DNA from: CAVSWN01 sp046728115
GTDB lineage: Bacteria > Acidobacteriota > Vicinamibacteria > Vicinamibacterales > CAVVIG01
Direction of reading: 5' to 3'
Length of the DNA stretch: 26,037 nt
NCBI GenBank assembly: GCA_046728115.1
Contig: JBKPDW010000202.1
Location: forward strand, 1-26,037
Shown here: positions 8,227 through 16,029 of the stretch, in pieces
Layout: every line of letters starts with the position of its first letter
How positions within the stretch are numbered: position 1 is the stretch's first letter
Made by a program: the position numbers and the translations under genes
The notes under the pieces: generated by a model
Databases searched by the model: none
What the model was told of the DNA's origin: nothing
The model's input: only the letters and a program-made list of their open reading frames with translations

Positions 8227-8703
8227 ATGGACACGCTCGCGCCCAACCTCTCGATCTGCCGCCACGCCTCGATTCGACTCGACACACAACACGCCACCGA
8301 GTTCATCGACCTGACCGACCGGCTGGAAGCCCTGGTCCTGCGGACACGCATTGACTGTGGTTTCGTCAACGTCCAGACCCTCCACACCACCACAGCGATT
8401 GTTGTGAACGAGCTGGAGCCGTTGCTGCTCGATGATTTCAGATCGCTTCTCGAAGCTGCGGCACCTGCGGATCTTGCTTATCGGCACGACGACGCCAGCA
8501 TCCGTACCGTCAATGTGACACCGAACGAACGTGTGAACGGTCACGCGCATTGTCGTGCGTTGCTGCTCGGGTCGTTCGTGTGCCTCAACGTGATCGATGG
8601 GCGGTTGCAGCTCGGACGGTGGCAGCGGGTGCTCATGGCCGAGCTGGATGGGCCGCGTAGTCGCGAACTCTCGGTGGTGATCGTCGGGGAGGCGCGGCGA
8701 TGA
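8227..8703 (+). CDS. yjbQ: YjbQ/UPF0047 family protein
   Basis: A 158-residue YjbQ-type protein. The family motifs are intact: QTLHTTTAIVVNE, the ERVNGHAHCRALLLGS block with its metal-site histidines, and LGRWQRVLMAELDGPRSREL near the end. Some homologues show weak secondary thiamine-phosphate synthase activity, but the physiological role remains unsettled. ATG 8227 follows GGAGG (8216-8220) by six bases and is preferred over the adjacent TTG 8224. Its TGA overlaps the ATG of the radical SAM gene (ATGA at 8700-8703), so the two are probably translated together. No thiamine biosynthesis gene is nearby. Confidence 0.9.
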   Translation: MDTLAPNLSICRHASIRLDTQHATEFIDLTDRLEALVLRTRIDCGFVNVQTLHTTTAIVVNELEPLLLDDFRSLLEAAAPADLAYRHDDASIRTVNVTPNERVNGHAHCRALLLGSFVCLNVIDGRLQLGRWQRVLMAELDGPRSRELSVVIVGEARR

Positions 8704-10229
8704 AGATCAAAATGATCCTGCCGGCGCTCACCGAGGCCACGAGCCCGTTCTGGCGTCCAATCAAGTATTCGCTCTTCCCGCCGCTGGGGCTTGCAACGCT
8801 GGCCGCGTATTGCAAGCCGGATGATCAGATCGAGATCCAGGACGAACACGTCGAGACCCTCGATTTGAACGACTCGCCGCATCTCGTCGTCATCCAGGTC
8901 TACATCACGTCCGCCTATCGCGCCTATCGTCTGGCCGACCACTACCGTCAGCGGGGCGCGCACGTAGCGCTCGGCGGTCTCCATGTCACGTCGCGTCCGG
9001 CCGAGGCCGCGCAGCACGCGGACACGATCTTCCTTGGTCCGGGCGAGGACACCTGGCCGAAATTTCTGACCGACTTCAGGCGCGGCTCTCCAGGTCGCGT
9101 ATATCGCTCGGAGATTCGCACGCTCGAGGGCATCCCACCGATCCGCCGCGATCTCATCAAGCGACACCTCTATCTCGTTCCGAACTCAATCGTCGTATCG
9201 CGCGGATGTCCCCATGTCTGCGACTTCTGTTACAAAGAGGCATTTTTCGAAGGCGGGCGATCTTTTTACACACAGGCGGTCGATGCGGCCCTCGCGGAGA
9301 TCGATCGGCTGCCTGGCCGGCATCTGTACTTCCTGGACGACCACCTCTTCGGAGCGCCGCGATTTGCCGCGGCGCTGTTCGATTGCATGCGGGGCATGGG
9401 CCGCGTATGGCAGGCCGCCGGCACCGTCAACACAGTGCTCGCCCCAGGGTTACTCGAACGCGCGGTTGCGTGCGGCTTGCGAAGCCTGTTCGTGGGGTTC
9501 GAAACGATCAACGCCGCGAATCTGCTCGAGCAGCGCAAATACCAGAACATGCGGCGCGACTACACCGAGGCGGTTCGGCGTCTCCACGACGTGGGCGTGA
9601 TGATCAATGGAAGCTTCGTCTTTGGCATGGACGGCGATGATGGCTCGGTTTTCGATCGCACCGTGGACTGGGCCATCGAGCACGGGATCGAAACGGCGAC
9701 GTTCCACATTCTCACACCGTATCCCGGCACAGCACTGCACAGCCGAATGGCCGCGCAGGGCCGCATCACGACCGGCAACTGGGATTTGTACGACACGCGT
9801 CATGTCGTGTTCCGTCCGGCGCGGATGACGGCGGAGGAACTCGAACACGGATACCGCCGCGCGTATCGGAATTTCTACCGATGGGGATCGCTCGTGCGCG
9901 GAGCGTCCGCGCACGACACGCTCACCGGCAGCCTGCGTCACCTGGCCTACGCGGCAGGCTGGAAGAAGTTCGAGCCCTGCTGGGATCTCGTCATCCGTGC
10001 GAAGCGCGCAGGCATGATGCTCCCGGTGCTCGAAACCATCCTGACCGAGTTCGGCAGACGCGCGCCAGGCGCGCACGCGCCTTCGTTGTCCGCTCGAGGG
10101 CCGGCCAGGAATGAAAAAAGCGGATACCCCAGCGTCTGGCGGCCAGGGACTCCGCCTCGTACGTCTCCGGCAACGCACTCGCTTGGGCCCCTGTCGCCGG
10201 AAGACGGTCGGAAATTCATTCGACTATAG
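8700..10229 (+). CDS. B12-binding-type radical SAM protein
   Basis: A 509-residue radical SAM enzyme. Residues 1-125 resemble the cobalamin-binding Rossmann domain of this class (FPPLGLATLAAYC, VALGGLHVTSRPAEAA, FLGPGEDTWPKFL). The [4Fe-4S] site is Cys170-X3-Cys174-X2-Cys177 in SRGCPHVCDFC, followed by radical SAM barrel strands (LYFLDDHLFG, SLFVGFETIN, INGSFVFGMDGDD, TATFHILTPYPGT). Overall this resembles BchE/HpnP-like methylases and oxidative cyclases. No DXHXXG cobalamin motif was recognised, so B12 binding is uncertain. After about residue 465 the sequence is low-complexity and proline-rich. It is coupled to yjbQ by an ATGA overlap, and its last 14 bases overlap the convergent sulfatase gene. 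The substrate is unknown. Confidence 0.88.
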   Translation: MKIKMILPALTEATSPFWRPIKYSLFPPLGLATLAAYCKPDDQIEIQDEHVETLDLNDSPHLVVIQVYITSAYRAYRLADHYRQRGAHVALGGLHVTSRPAEAAQHADTIFLGPGEDTWPKFLTDFRRGSPGRVYRSEIRTLEGIPPIRRDLIKRHLYLVPNSIVVSRGCPHVCDFCYKEAFFEGGRSFYTQAVDAALAEIDRLPGRHLYFLDDHLFGAPRFAAALFDCMRGMGRVWQAAGTVNTVLAPGLLERAVACGLRSLFVGFETINAANLLEQRKYQNMRRDYTEAVRRLHDVGVMINGSFVFGMDGDDGSVFDRTVDWAIEHGIETATFHILTPYPGTALHSRMAAQGRITTGNWDLYDTRHVVFRPARMTAEELEHGYRRAYRNFYRWGSLVRGASAHDTLTGSLRHLAYAAGWKKFEPCWDLVIRAKRAGMMLPVLETILTEFGRRAPGAHAPSLSARGPARNEKSGYPSVWRPGTPPRTSPATHSLGPLSPEDGRKFIRL

Positions 10230-12009
10230 CATCGAATTTGCACCGCTTCACGCAGGATACGGAGGACAACTGTGTCTTGCTCCACGCGCGGACCTGGCGC
10301 GAGTACCGTTCGGCAAGGTCTGCGCGAGCTGCCGCGACGTCGTGAGCCTCCAGCGGATCGTGATCCAGATCGAAGAGCCGCGAGCGTCGGGATTCGATTT
10401 CGTAGATGTACTTGCTGCTGCCGTCGCGAAGGCCCAGCAGGCCAAGCGAGTAATCCGCGAAGAACAGCGCCATCCGCGGTTCGCCGTCGAGCATCGTGTG
10501 TCCTTGATGGCCGGGATCGGCCGGCAGGCCGAGCAGATCGAGCACGGTCGGCGCCGTGTCGATGAGGCTCACCACCTTGCGTCTTCGGATCGCGCTTGCC
10601 AGCGCGCCAGGAAGGGCGGCGATGAACGGCACGTGGACGTTCTCCTCGTAAAGCTGAAACGTGTGCCCGAAATTGCCGTCGTGCTGGCCGAACGCTTCGC
10701 CGTGATCGCCGAGCACGATCCACATCGTGTCGTCCTCCAACCCGCGAGCTTTGAGCTCGCGCATCAGCCTGCCCAGGACGTCGTCACCATAGTGAAGCGC
10801 GTTCCGGTAACGGCCAAATTCGTCGGGGTCCGAGAACGGGCCGCCTCCGGGCGCATCGTACGGATGATGGCCGGCAATGGGCAGGTACGTGACGAAGAAC
10901 GGCTCGCTTCGGGGTGCGCGATCGATCCATTCGAGGATGCGGTTCACCGTGTCGTTGTCGTCCACGCCGAAGCTCGATTCGCGACGCCCACCAATGTCGC
11001 CTGCATCGGCGAGCGTCTGAAATCCGCGATTGCGCACGACGGCGTTCATCCCGAGGTAGTCGAATCGACCCGAATGGAAGAGCGCGGTTCGATAACCGTG
11101 ATCCGAGAGGGCGGACGCCAGAGAACGTCCGGCGCTGGTCGCATAGCGTTCGGCGGGCCGATCGAAGGCCGGGTAAACGGAGCAGAGAATCGAGAGAAGA
11201 CCTTTGATGCTCTCGGGATGGACCGCGTACGCGTTGTCGAACACGATGGCCGACGCCGCCAGCTCCGTGAGGTTGGGCATCACGTCGGGCTCGGCGCCGT
11301 AGAGGCCGAGGTACTGAGCGGCTGTGGATTCCAGGCTGACGAGCATCACGTTGCGACGCGCCGCGATGCCGCGGAATCCAAGAAGGTCGGTGGAGCGCGA
11401 GGATTCATCCGAGCGTTCGCCGATCGGCGATCTGGCGAAGCCGCCGGCCGGCAAATCGATCATTGACGGTCCTGCGGACACGCGCGGTAGCCCGCTGATT
11501 GCGAGCGCCGACCACGGATTGCGATCCAGGCCTCTGGTGTCGACGTGCTTGACGGCCGCAGGACCGAGAGCAGCGATGACCGTGAGCGGTAACAACCCAG
11601 TGCCGATTCTTCGGTAGTGTCCGGCTTCAGCCGGACTGGCGGCGACTGCAATGCCGGCTCCCACACACGCGATCGCCACCCAGAAAACGTTTACGATCGT
11701 CACGTACTGCCATATGGAATCGCCAAGCGCTCCACCCGCCGCTCTCCACATCGTCCATGTCATCGGCGTGGACATAACCCGCGCAACCGGAATGCCGAGC
11801 GCGACGTACGCGACAAACGCCGCGTAGATCGTCCACGCGGTCCGCGGCGCCCTGCGCACTGCGCGATCTATCGCAAAGTAGAGCAGCAGGACCGCCGCAT
11901 CGTGCCATGCGTAGGCGATTGGTGACCACCAGGACCACGACAGATCGTGTCCCGCGAGCGCGGCGATCCGGAAGACGGCCAGCGCTATGGCAGCGCCAAC
12001 GACTCTCAC
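10216..12009 (-). CDS. Membrane sulfatase-family (LTA synthase/phosphotransferase-like) enzyme
   Basis: A 597-residue protein with four to five predicted membrane helices (residues about 5-20, 36-48, 58-78, 103-124, 137-152) and a large alkaline-phosphatase-superfamily domain facing outward. Visible active-site elements are Glu227 in VSLEST, candidate nucleophile Ser267 in HPESIKG, and metal ligands Asp435-His436 in VLGDHGEAFGQH. This layout is shared by LtaS-like phosphoglycerol transferases and lipid phosphoethanolamine transferases as well as membrane sulfatases. Without a clear C/S-X-P-S-R formylglycine motif, a transferase is the more likely reading. The start is GTG 12009, whose GTGA overlaps the stop of the upstream gene. 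A palindromic insertion encodes residues 125-131, between membrane helices. Confidence 0.87.
   Translation of the reverse strand: MRVVGAAIALAVFRIAALAGHDLSWSWWSPIAYAWHDAAVLLLYFAIDRAVRRAPRTAWTIYAAFVAYVALGIPVARVMSTPMTWTMWRAAGGALGDSIWQYVTIVNVFWVAIACVGAGIAVAASPAEAGHYRRIGTGLLPLTVIAALGPAAVKHVDTRGLDRNPWSALAISGLPRVSAGPSMIDLPAGGFARSPIGERSDESSRSTDLLGFRGIAARRNVMLVSLESTAAQYLGLYGAEPDVMPNLTELAASAIVFDNAYAVHPESIKGLLSILCSVYPAFDRPAERYATSAGRSLASALSDHGYRTALFHSGRFDYLGMNAVVRNRGFQTLADAGDIGGRRESSFGVDDNDTVNRILEWIDRAPRSEPFFVTYLPIAGHHPYDAPGGGPFSDPDEFGRYRNALHYGDDVLGRLMRELKARGLEDDTMWIVLGDHGEAFGQHDGNFGHTFQLYEENVHVPFIAALPGALASAIRRRKVVSLIDTAPTVLDLLGLPADPGHQGHTMLDGEPRMALFFADYSLGLLGLRDGSSKYIYEIESRRSRLFDLDHDPLEAHDVAAARADLAERYSRQVRAWSKTQLSSVSCVKRCKFDAIVE
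11619..11636. repeat. REP-like palindrome inside the sulfatase gene
   Basis: GTCCGGCT (11619-11626) and AGCCGGAC (11629-11636) are perfect inverted repeats two bases apart. They encode SPAEAGH in a loop between predicted membrane helices, so the frame is preserved. No second copy was found in the window. Confidence 0.55.
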
Positions 12010-13115
12010 GACTCGACCAGGTTCAGACGTTTCAGCAGCATCGGCGACACCATGCAGCTGTTACCGCGGATAGACCACATCCAGTCGTGCACGATGACCG
12101 CTCGAGCGGGCGGCCGCGCGTAGAGCGCGGAGCGGTCGCCGTCGAAAGACAAAGGAAATACTGCGAGGTCGCATTTCAGACTGCAGATGTCAGCCGCCTT
12201 CGCGCCCTCGGCGCTACCGCGAGCCTCGCCGCGGCTCGATCGCAGACGGCTCGAGCGAAGGCGGGAGTTCAGATTGAATTCAGATTTGGGAGCGATTACG
12301 CGATGGTGTACGAACGTGATACCAGCGCCCTGCAGGAAACGGCGTGCGCACTCGAGATTGGCCCGACTCGCATCGATGATCGTGATTCGCGCATCTGGAA
12401 AGAGCTCGCGTAAGACGATCGCTGTTCGTGGAAACAATCCGCCGCCGACGATGGCGATGTCTCGAGGAGGAGAGAGCGGACCGAGAAGGACGCGAAAGGC
12501 TCGCGCATGCGTCCGCACGACCCAGCGCTGCAGCAGCCTTGAATGCAGAACCATCCGCTCCAGTGTGACCAGCGCGAAAACGGACGGTCCACCTTGTTGA
12601 AGCCAGCGCAGCGGTGCTGGCCACCGGCTCTCGCGCGTCGCCGCCTGCCGATACTCGGGCAGCTGCCACCACGGCGCCGACGGATGCCGATGATGCTCGA
12701 CGTGATATCCGTCGTTGAAGCACAAGAGGTTGTACAGGCGACCGTAATGGCTCGTCGTTCCGCCGGCATGTTCGTAGTGCCCATGCACGGCGCACAGCAG
12801 GAGACCGCCGACAAGACCTGGCACATAGGCCGATATGAAAAACGCCGGCGCCCGGAGCGCCATCAGCGCCCACAGCGATATCAGGACCGCGCCTTGAATC
12901 GCAATTTCGCTGGAGATGCGAAACCGATATTCGGCGCCGCGGTGATGAGCGAGGTGGCGATCGCGCCACACCGACTGCGGGAAGCCAAGCAGCGCGGTCA
13001 ACACCGCTGCAAACGAGGCGCTGGCCGCGCGTGATCGAAACGGGCGATGGATGAAGATGTGCGAAATCGTGTTGGCGTTCCACCACACGCCAATCGCGAT
13101 CGCGATCGCCGCCAT
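12006..13115 (-). CDS. Membrane fatty-acid-desaturase-like protein fused to a Rossmann/methyltransferase-like domain
   Basis: A 369-residue two-domain protein. The N-terminal half is a membrane di-iron desaturase/hydroxylase-like domain with three histidine boxes: HIFIH at 19-23, HLAHH at 54-58 and HVEHH at 138-142, plus HGHYEH at 111-116, set among hydrophobic segments. From about residue 218 a Rossmann domain begins with IAIVGGGLFPRTA, then an acidic strand end ITIIDAS (Asp248), as in class I SAM methyltransferases, and later CDLAVFPLSFDGDR and AVIVHDWMWS. Residues about 284-308 (Arg/Ser/Gly-rich) are encoded by a palindromic REP-like segment. The start ATG 13115 lacks a strong ribosome site but lies 5 bases after the upstream stop. 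The downstream sulfatase-family gene overlaps it. A role in envelope lipid modification is inferred. Confidence 0.8.
   Translation of the reverse strand: MAAIAIAIGVWWNANTISHIFIHRPFRSRAASASFAAVLTALLGFPQSVWRDRHLAHHRGAEYRFRISSEIAIQGAVLISLWALMALRAPAFFISAYVPGLVGGLLLCAVHGHYEHAGGTTSHYGRLYNLLCFNDGYHVEHHRHPSAPWWQLPEYRQAATRESRWPAPLRWLQQGGPSVFALVTLERMVLHSRLLQRWVVRTHARAFRVLLGPLSPPRDIAIVGGGLFPRTAIVLRELFPDARITIIDASRANLECARRFLQGAGITFVHHRVIAPKSEFNLNSRLRSSRLRSSRGEARGSAEGAKAADICSLKCDLAVFPLSFDGDRSALYARPPARAVIVHDWMWSIRGNSCMVSPMLLKRLNLVES
12194..12264. repeat. Compound palindromic REP-like segment inside the fusion gene
   Basis: Outer arms CCGCCTTCGC (12194-12203) and GCGAAGGCGG (12255-12264) are perfect inverted repeats enclosing 51 bases. 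Inside, CGAGCC (12220-12225) and GGCTCG (12233-12238) form a second stem. The segment is translated as a low-complexity Arg/Ser/Gly-rich stretch that interrupts the methyltransferase-like domain, suggesting insertion without loss of frame. Confidence 0.6.
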
Positions 13116-13120
13116 GCCGG

Positions 13121-13573
13121 CTACCGCCCGAGATCGAGGATCGCTCTGATCGGCGCGTAGTCCGTCTTACCAGCCACCTTCACGACACCCGCGTTGAGCG
13201 AGTACGCATCGGGACCCTCCGGCGACTCGCTTGCCTGTCGCAGGCGCGGCACCCCTTCCCAGCGTGAACCGAACGCCACGAGCTGACCGGTACCGGCCAC
13301 GCTCTTCAGATCCGACCACTCGCGCCGGGCGCCGTCGCGGTTCGATGGCAGCGTGTAGTACAGATACCCGCGCGCGGCGGGACGGTAGTCGTTGGGGTTG
13401 TTGGGCTGCGCGACGGAAAACACGCCCCAGATCTGAATTCTTTCGGGCGCGTCGGCGGTGGGCTCCAGCACCACGCGATCGATCCGGGTGTAAACCGCAA
13501 CGCGATCGCTGGCGCTTGCCACCGCTCCCGAAACGAATGCCGCACAGACGAATAGCGCTCGGATCGTTTTCAT
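13121..13573 (-). CDS. Small exported protein of unknown function
   Basis: A 150-residue protein with a signal peptide (MKTIRALFVCAAFVSGAVAS, cleavage near ASA). The mature part looks beta-rich: RIDRVVLEPTADAPERIQIW, GVFSVAQ, ARGYLYYTLP and LVAFGSRWEGVPRLR. No family was recognised with confidence. The start ATG 13573 is set by GGAGG at 13579-13583, five bases upstream, and is preferred over the adjacent TTG. It is the first gene of the tight minus-strand operon with the desaturase fusion (5-base gap) and the membrane sulfatase-family enzyme. It may therefore work in the periplasm with their lipid product, which is inference from position only. Confidence 0.75.
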   Translation of the reverse strand: MKTIRALFVCAAFVSGAVASASDRVAVYTRIDRVVLEPTADAPERIQIWGVFSVAQPNNPNDYRPAARGYLYYTLPSNRDGARREWSDLKSVAGTGQLVAFGSRWEGVPRLRQASESPEGPDAYSLNAGVVKVAGKTDYAPIRAILDLGR

Positions 13574-13591
13574 CAAAGCCTCCGCGTTCCT

Positions 13592-13610
13592 GCGGCCCTG
13601 TTAGGGCCGC
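13592..13610 (-). terminator. Perfect hairpin between minus-strand transcription units
   Basis: GCGGCCCT (13592-13599) and AGGGCCGC (13603-13610) form a perfect 8-bp GC-rich stem with a three-base loop. It lies after the copper-monooxygenase-like gene and just before the small exported gene. It may end the upstream transcript or sit in the next leader; no U-tract follows. Confidence 0.35.
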
Positions 13611-13710
13611 GCTAGAGCGAACCTGGCACGGCGGCCTGAACGACCGCATTGCAGGCCGCGCCGACTTCTGATTGGGAGACGAAGGTGACGATCGACTTGT
13701 TAACTTACCG

Positions 13711-13736
13711 AGCCCGCATCGAGGTTTCTGCGGGCT
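13711..13736 (-). terminator. Hairpin downstream of the cytochrome/copper monooxygenase gene
   Basis: AGCCCGCA (13711-13718) and TGCGGGCT (13729-13736) pair perfectly around a ten-base loop, 43 bases beyond the stop on the minus strand. The following bases are AT-rich (GGTAAGTTAAC) but have no U-run, so this is a moderate terminator candidate. Confidence 0.4.
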
Positions 13737-13779
13737 GTGGGAGCTCTGTGCCGCACGTCGTCGACGGTGTACGTCGTCG

Positions 13780-15849
13780 TCAACGCTGGTTCTGGTTGAT
13801 GCTGTTCGTGGACGCCGGCCTGGCCTTTCGTTCTTCGACCAGCCGATTGAACTCCGCATCGTCGAGGTAGACGATGTCGAGCCATACCTGGAGCATATCG
13901 TCCACGCTTCGCTCACCGAATCCGACCCACATGTTGGGATCGGGGTTCCGCCGGTTGGCCGAAGTGTTGTCGTGCAGGCCGATCAAGTGCAGCACCGTTC
14001 CTGCCGGCAGCAGCGGCGCCGCGTCGTCGGCGTACACATAGTTGATGTGCCAGTTGAAATCGAAGTGATCGACCGAGCTCAGGATTTGCGTTCGGTTCGT
14101 CGTCGGATCGATCGCTTCGACGGTCAATCCTCGTCCCCGCATGTGCATGTGAGGCTGAAAGGCGTCGATGCGCGCCGGACGTGGCAATCGGAAGTACCCA
14201 TCGGTTCGGACGACCGTGTTCGGCGGCACCTCGAGCTCGTCATTCGGGATATTACGAATGGCCACCGACCGTACCTGATACTTCGGCGTCACGCCCTTTG
14301 GGTAGAACCTGAACGCGATCGTCGTCTTGTTGTGCTGCTCCGACCCTATCGCGAAGTAGTGCATGTCGTAGCGCAGCCGCGTGCCCTTCTTCAAGAGTCG
14401 GCCGGTGTTCTCGCCGAAGATGTCGCCGTACTTCCCGACAGCGTATTCGTGCAGCATCACGCCGCCTTCCGGCGTCCCCTCGGGCGCGTCGGGTTCGATC
14501 GCGTAGACCACGACGTGATGGACGATTTTCGGATTGCTCGGTTTGACCTCCATCGATTTGATCCAGCGATCTTCCGTGAGTTGGACCTCAGCGAACTGAT
14601 CGATCCACCAGTCGGGTCCCGTCGGGTACATCACGAAATCGTTGGGCGTCGTCACCTTGAGATCCGGCTCGCCTATGAACCAGTCGGTCTCGGCCTGGAA
14701 CGTCAGCGGCTGGGGCATGTCGGCCGGATTGCCCTGCGGCGCGCCGTTGTCGACCCACCTGACGATCGCGGCGATCTCGTCGTCTCTCAGCGAACGATCG
14801 TTCTTGTAGTGCCGCACGCCGACCGTCTTGTCGAGATGCCACGGCGGCATGTCGCGGTTGGCCACGCGCTGGCGTATCGACCGCGCCCACGGCCGCACGT
14901 CCTCGTAGCTCACGAGCGACATCGGCGCCGACGTTCCCGGGTGATGGCAGGTCTGGCAGGCTTTCTGAAGAATCGGCGCGATGTCCTTGCTGAAAGTTGG
15001 CGCTGGAGTTGCCGACGGCGAAGCGGGGAGTGCGAAAGACGACGCTGTCGCGGTTCCGCCTTTGATAGTGATTTTCGCCTGCGTGTTCGTCCAGCAGCAG
15101 TGATAGCCGAAGTTTCCTGCCGATTCGCCCGAACCGTCGTCCACGACGGCTTGCAGGATGTATTCGCCAGGCTCACCGAAGCTGGCAGTCGTGGTCGCGC
15201 GTCCGTTCACGAGCTTCGCTTGCGGCTCCGCAAACTGCACGGTTCCCGGACCGCGATACTTGGCCCACATCACCGTCATGCCGATCGGCTCGCCACGACG
15301 CTTGGGCAAGCCTTCGTCGGTGGCAAACACGTTCAACGTGACGCCCGTGCCAGTGTGATTGGTCACGTACACCGTGACCGTCGGCGGCAGATTCGAGCTC
15401 ACCTTCTCGCTGTTGCCGCCGCGCGTCGTGCGCAGGCGATCGATTTGCCACACCGGTTTGAGCGTCGCGACGACCTGCTCGGTGTGACCGTTCACTGTGA
15501 GCTTCCACGTCAGCGTCTGATCGCCGAACGCTTTCGGCACGGTCACCTTGAAGACATCCTTGTGCCGCCGCGGGATGAAGTGCGTCGGTTGTCCGCGATC
15601 GCCTCCGGGTTCGAACGTATTGTCCGGCCCGACGGCCAAGTCGAGCTCCTCTTCGTAGTTGCGGTTCATGTACCCGAACCACATGTTGTAGGAGCCGTCG
15701 TCGTTGATGTCGAAGCCTTCGTAGACGGGCGCGACGCCCTGACCCGACCAGTGACGCAGATTGACCAGCTGAGAAGCGGTCGTTTGCGCGAACAGCGGCA
15801 GCGACGCCAGGACGACGATGAACCCCGACAGGCGTAGAGCTTTCGTCAT
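13780..15849 (-). CDS. Exported cytochrome c / copper type II monooxygenase-like protein
   Basis: A 689-residue exported protein. Signal peptide residues 1-21 (MTKALRLSGFIVVLASLPLF). Residues about 30-265 form a beta-rich domain. A haem c site, CQTCH at 298-302, follows in a short cytochrome-like segment with MPPWH at 334-338. The C-terminal half resembles PHM-type copper monooxygenases: His444-His445 (KIVHHVVVYA) and His497 for one copper, His567-X-His569 (QPHMHMRG) and probably Met652 (VDDMLQVW) for the other. Known PHM-like enzymes hydroxylate substrates with ascorbate as electron donor; the attached haem could supply electrons here. ATG 15849 with GGAGG at 15856-15860 is preferred over upstream in-frame starts. 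It lies 180 bases after the quinoprotein gene on the same strand. Confidence 0.87.
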   Translation of the reverse strand: MTKALRLSGFIVVLASLPLFAQTTASQLVNLRHWSGQGVAPVYEGFDINDDGSYNMWFGYMNRNYEEELDLAVGPDNTFEPGGDRGQPTHFIPRRHKDVFKVTVPKAFGDQTLTWKLTVNGHTEQVVATLKPVWQIDRLRTTRGGNSEKVSSNLPPTVTVYVTNHTGTGVTLNVFATDEGLPKRRGEPIGMTVMWAKYRGPGTVQFAEPQAKLVNGRATTTASFGEPGEYILQAVVDDGSGESAGNFGYHCCWTNTQAKITIKGGTATASSFALPASPSATPAPTFSKDIAPILQKACQTCHHPGTSAPMSLVSYEDVRPWARSIRQRVANRDMPPWHLDKTVGVRHYKNDRSLRDDEIAAIVRWVDNGAPQGNPADMPQPLTFQAETDWFIGEPDLKVTTPNDFVMYPTGPDWWIDQFAEVQLTEDRWIKSMEVKPSNPKIVHHVVVYAIEPDAPEGTPEGGVMLHEYAVGKYGDIFGENTGRLLKKGTRLRYDMHYFAIGSEQHNKTTIAFRFYPKGVTPKYQVRSVAIRNIPNDELEVPPNTVVRTDGYFRLPRPARIDAFQPHMHMRGRGLTVEAIDPTTNRTQILSSVDHFDFNWHINYVYADDAAPLLPAGTVLHLIGLHDNTSANRRNPDPNMWVGFGERSVDDMLQVWLDIVYLDDAEFNRLVEERKARPASTNSINQNQR

Positions 15850-15988
15850 GTCAGGCCTCCGGGCGAAATCGACCAGCCGATTATAGAGCCGAGTCAGGAC
15901 GTCTCGATCCGCGCGCGCAGAAAACAGGCGAAACAGACCGTCGGGCTGCAGGAGAAACGCCGTACGGGCTGACAACTGAGCGCGCCGG

Positions 15989-16015
15989 CCTACGGCGTTT
16001 TCAGTTCCGTGTAGG
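15989..16015 (-). terminator. Weak imperfect hairpin after the quinoprotein gene
   Basis: CCTAC (15989-15993) with following CGG can pair imperfectly with CCG and GTAGG (16011-16015), 15 bases beyond the stop on the minus strand. The stem has a bulge and no U-run. It may weaken read-through into the next gene. Confidence 0.2.
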
Positions 16016-16029
16016 GTCAGCGCCCACTC

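Noticed and set aside
13672..15837. 721-codon plus-strand open frame
   Set aside because: Exactly opposite the cytochrome/copper monooxygenase gene; Arg/His/Val-rich shadow without motifs.
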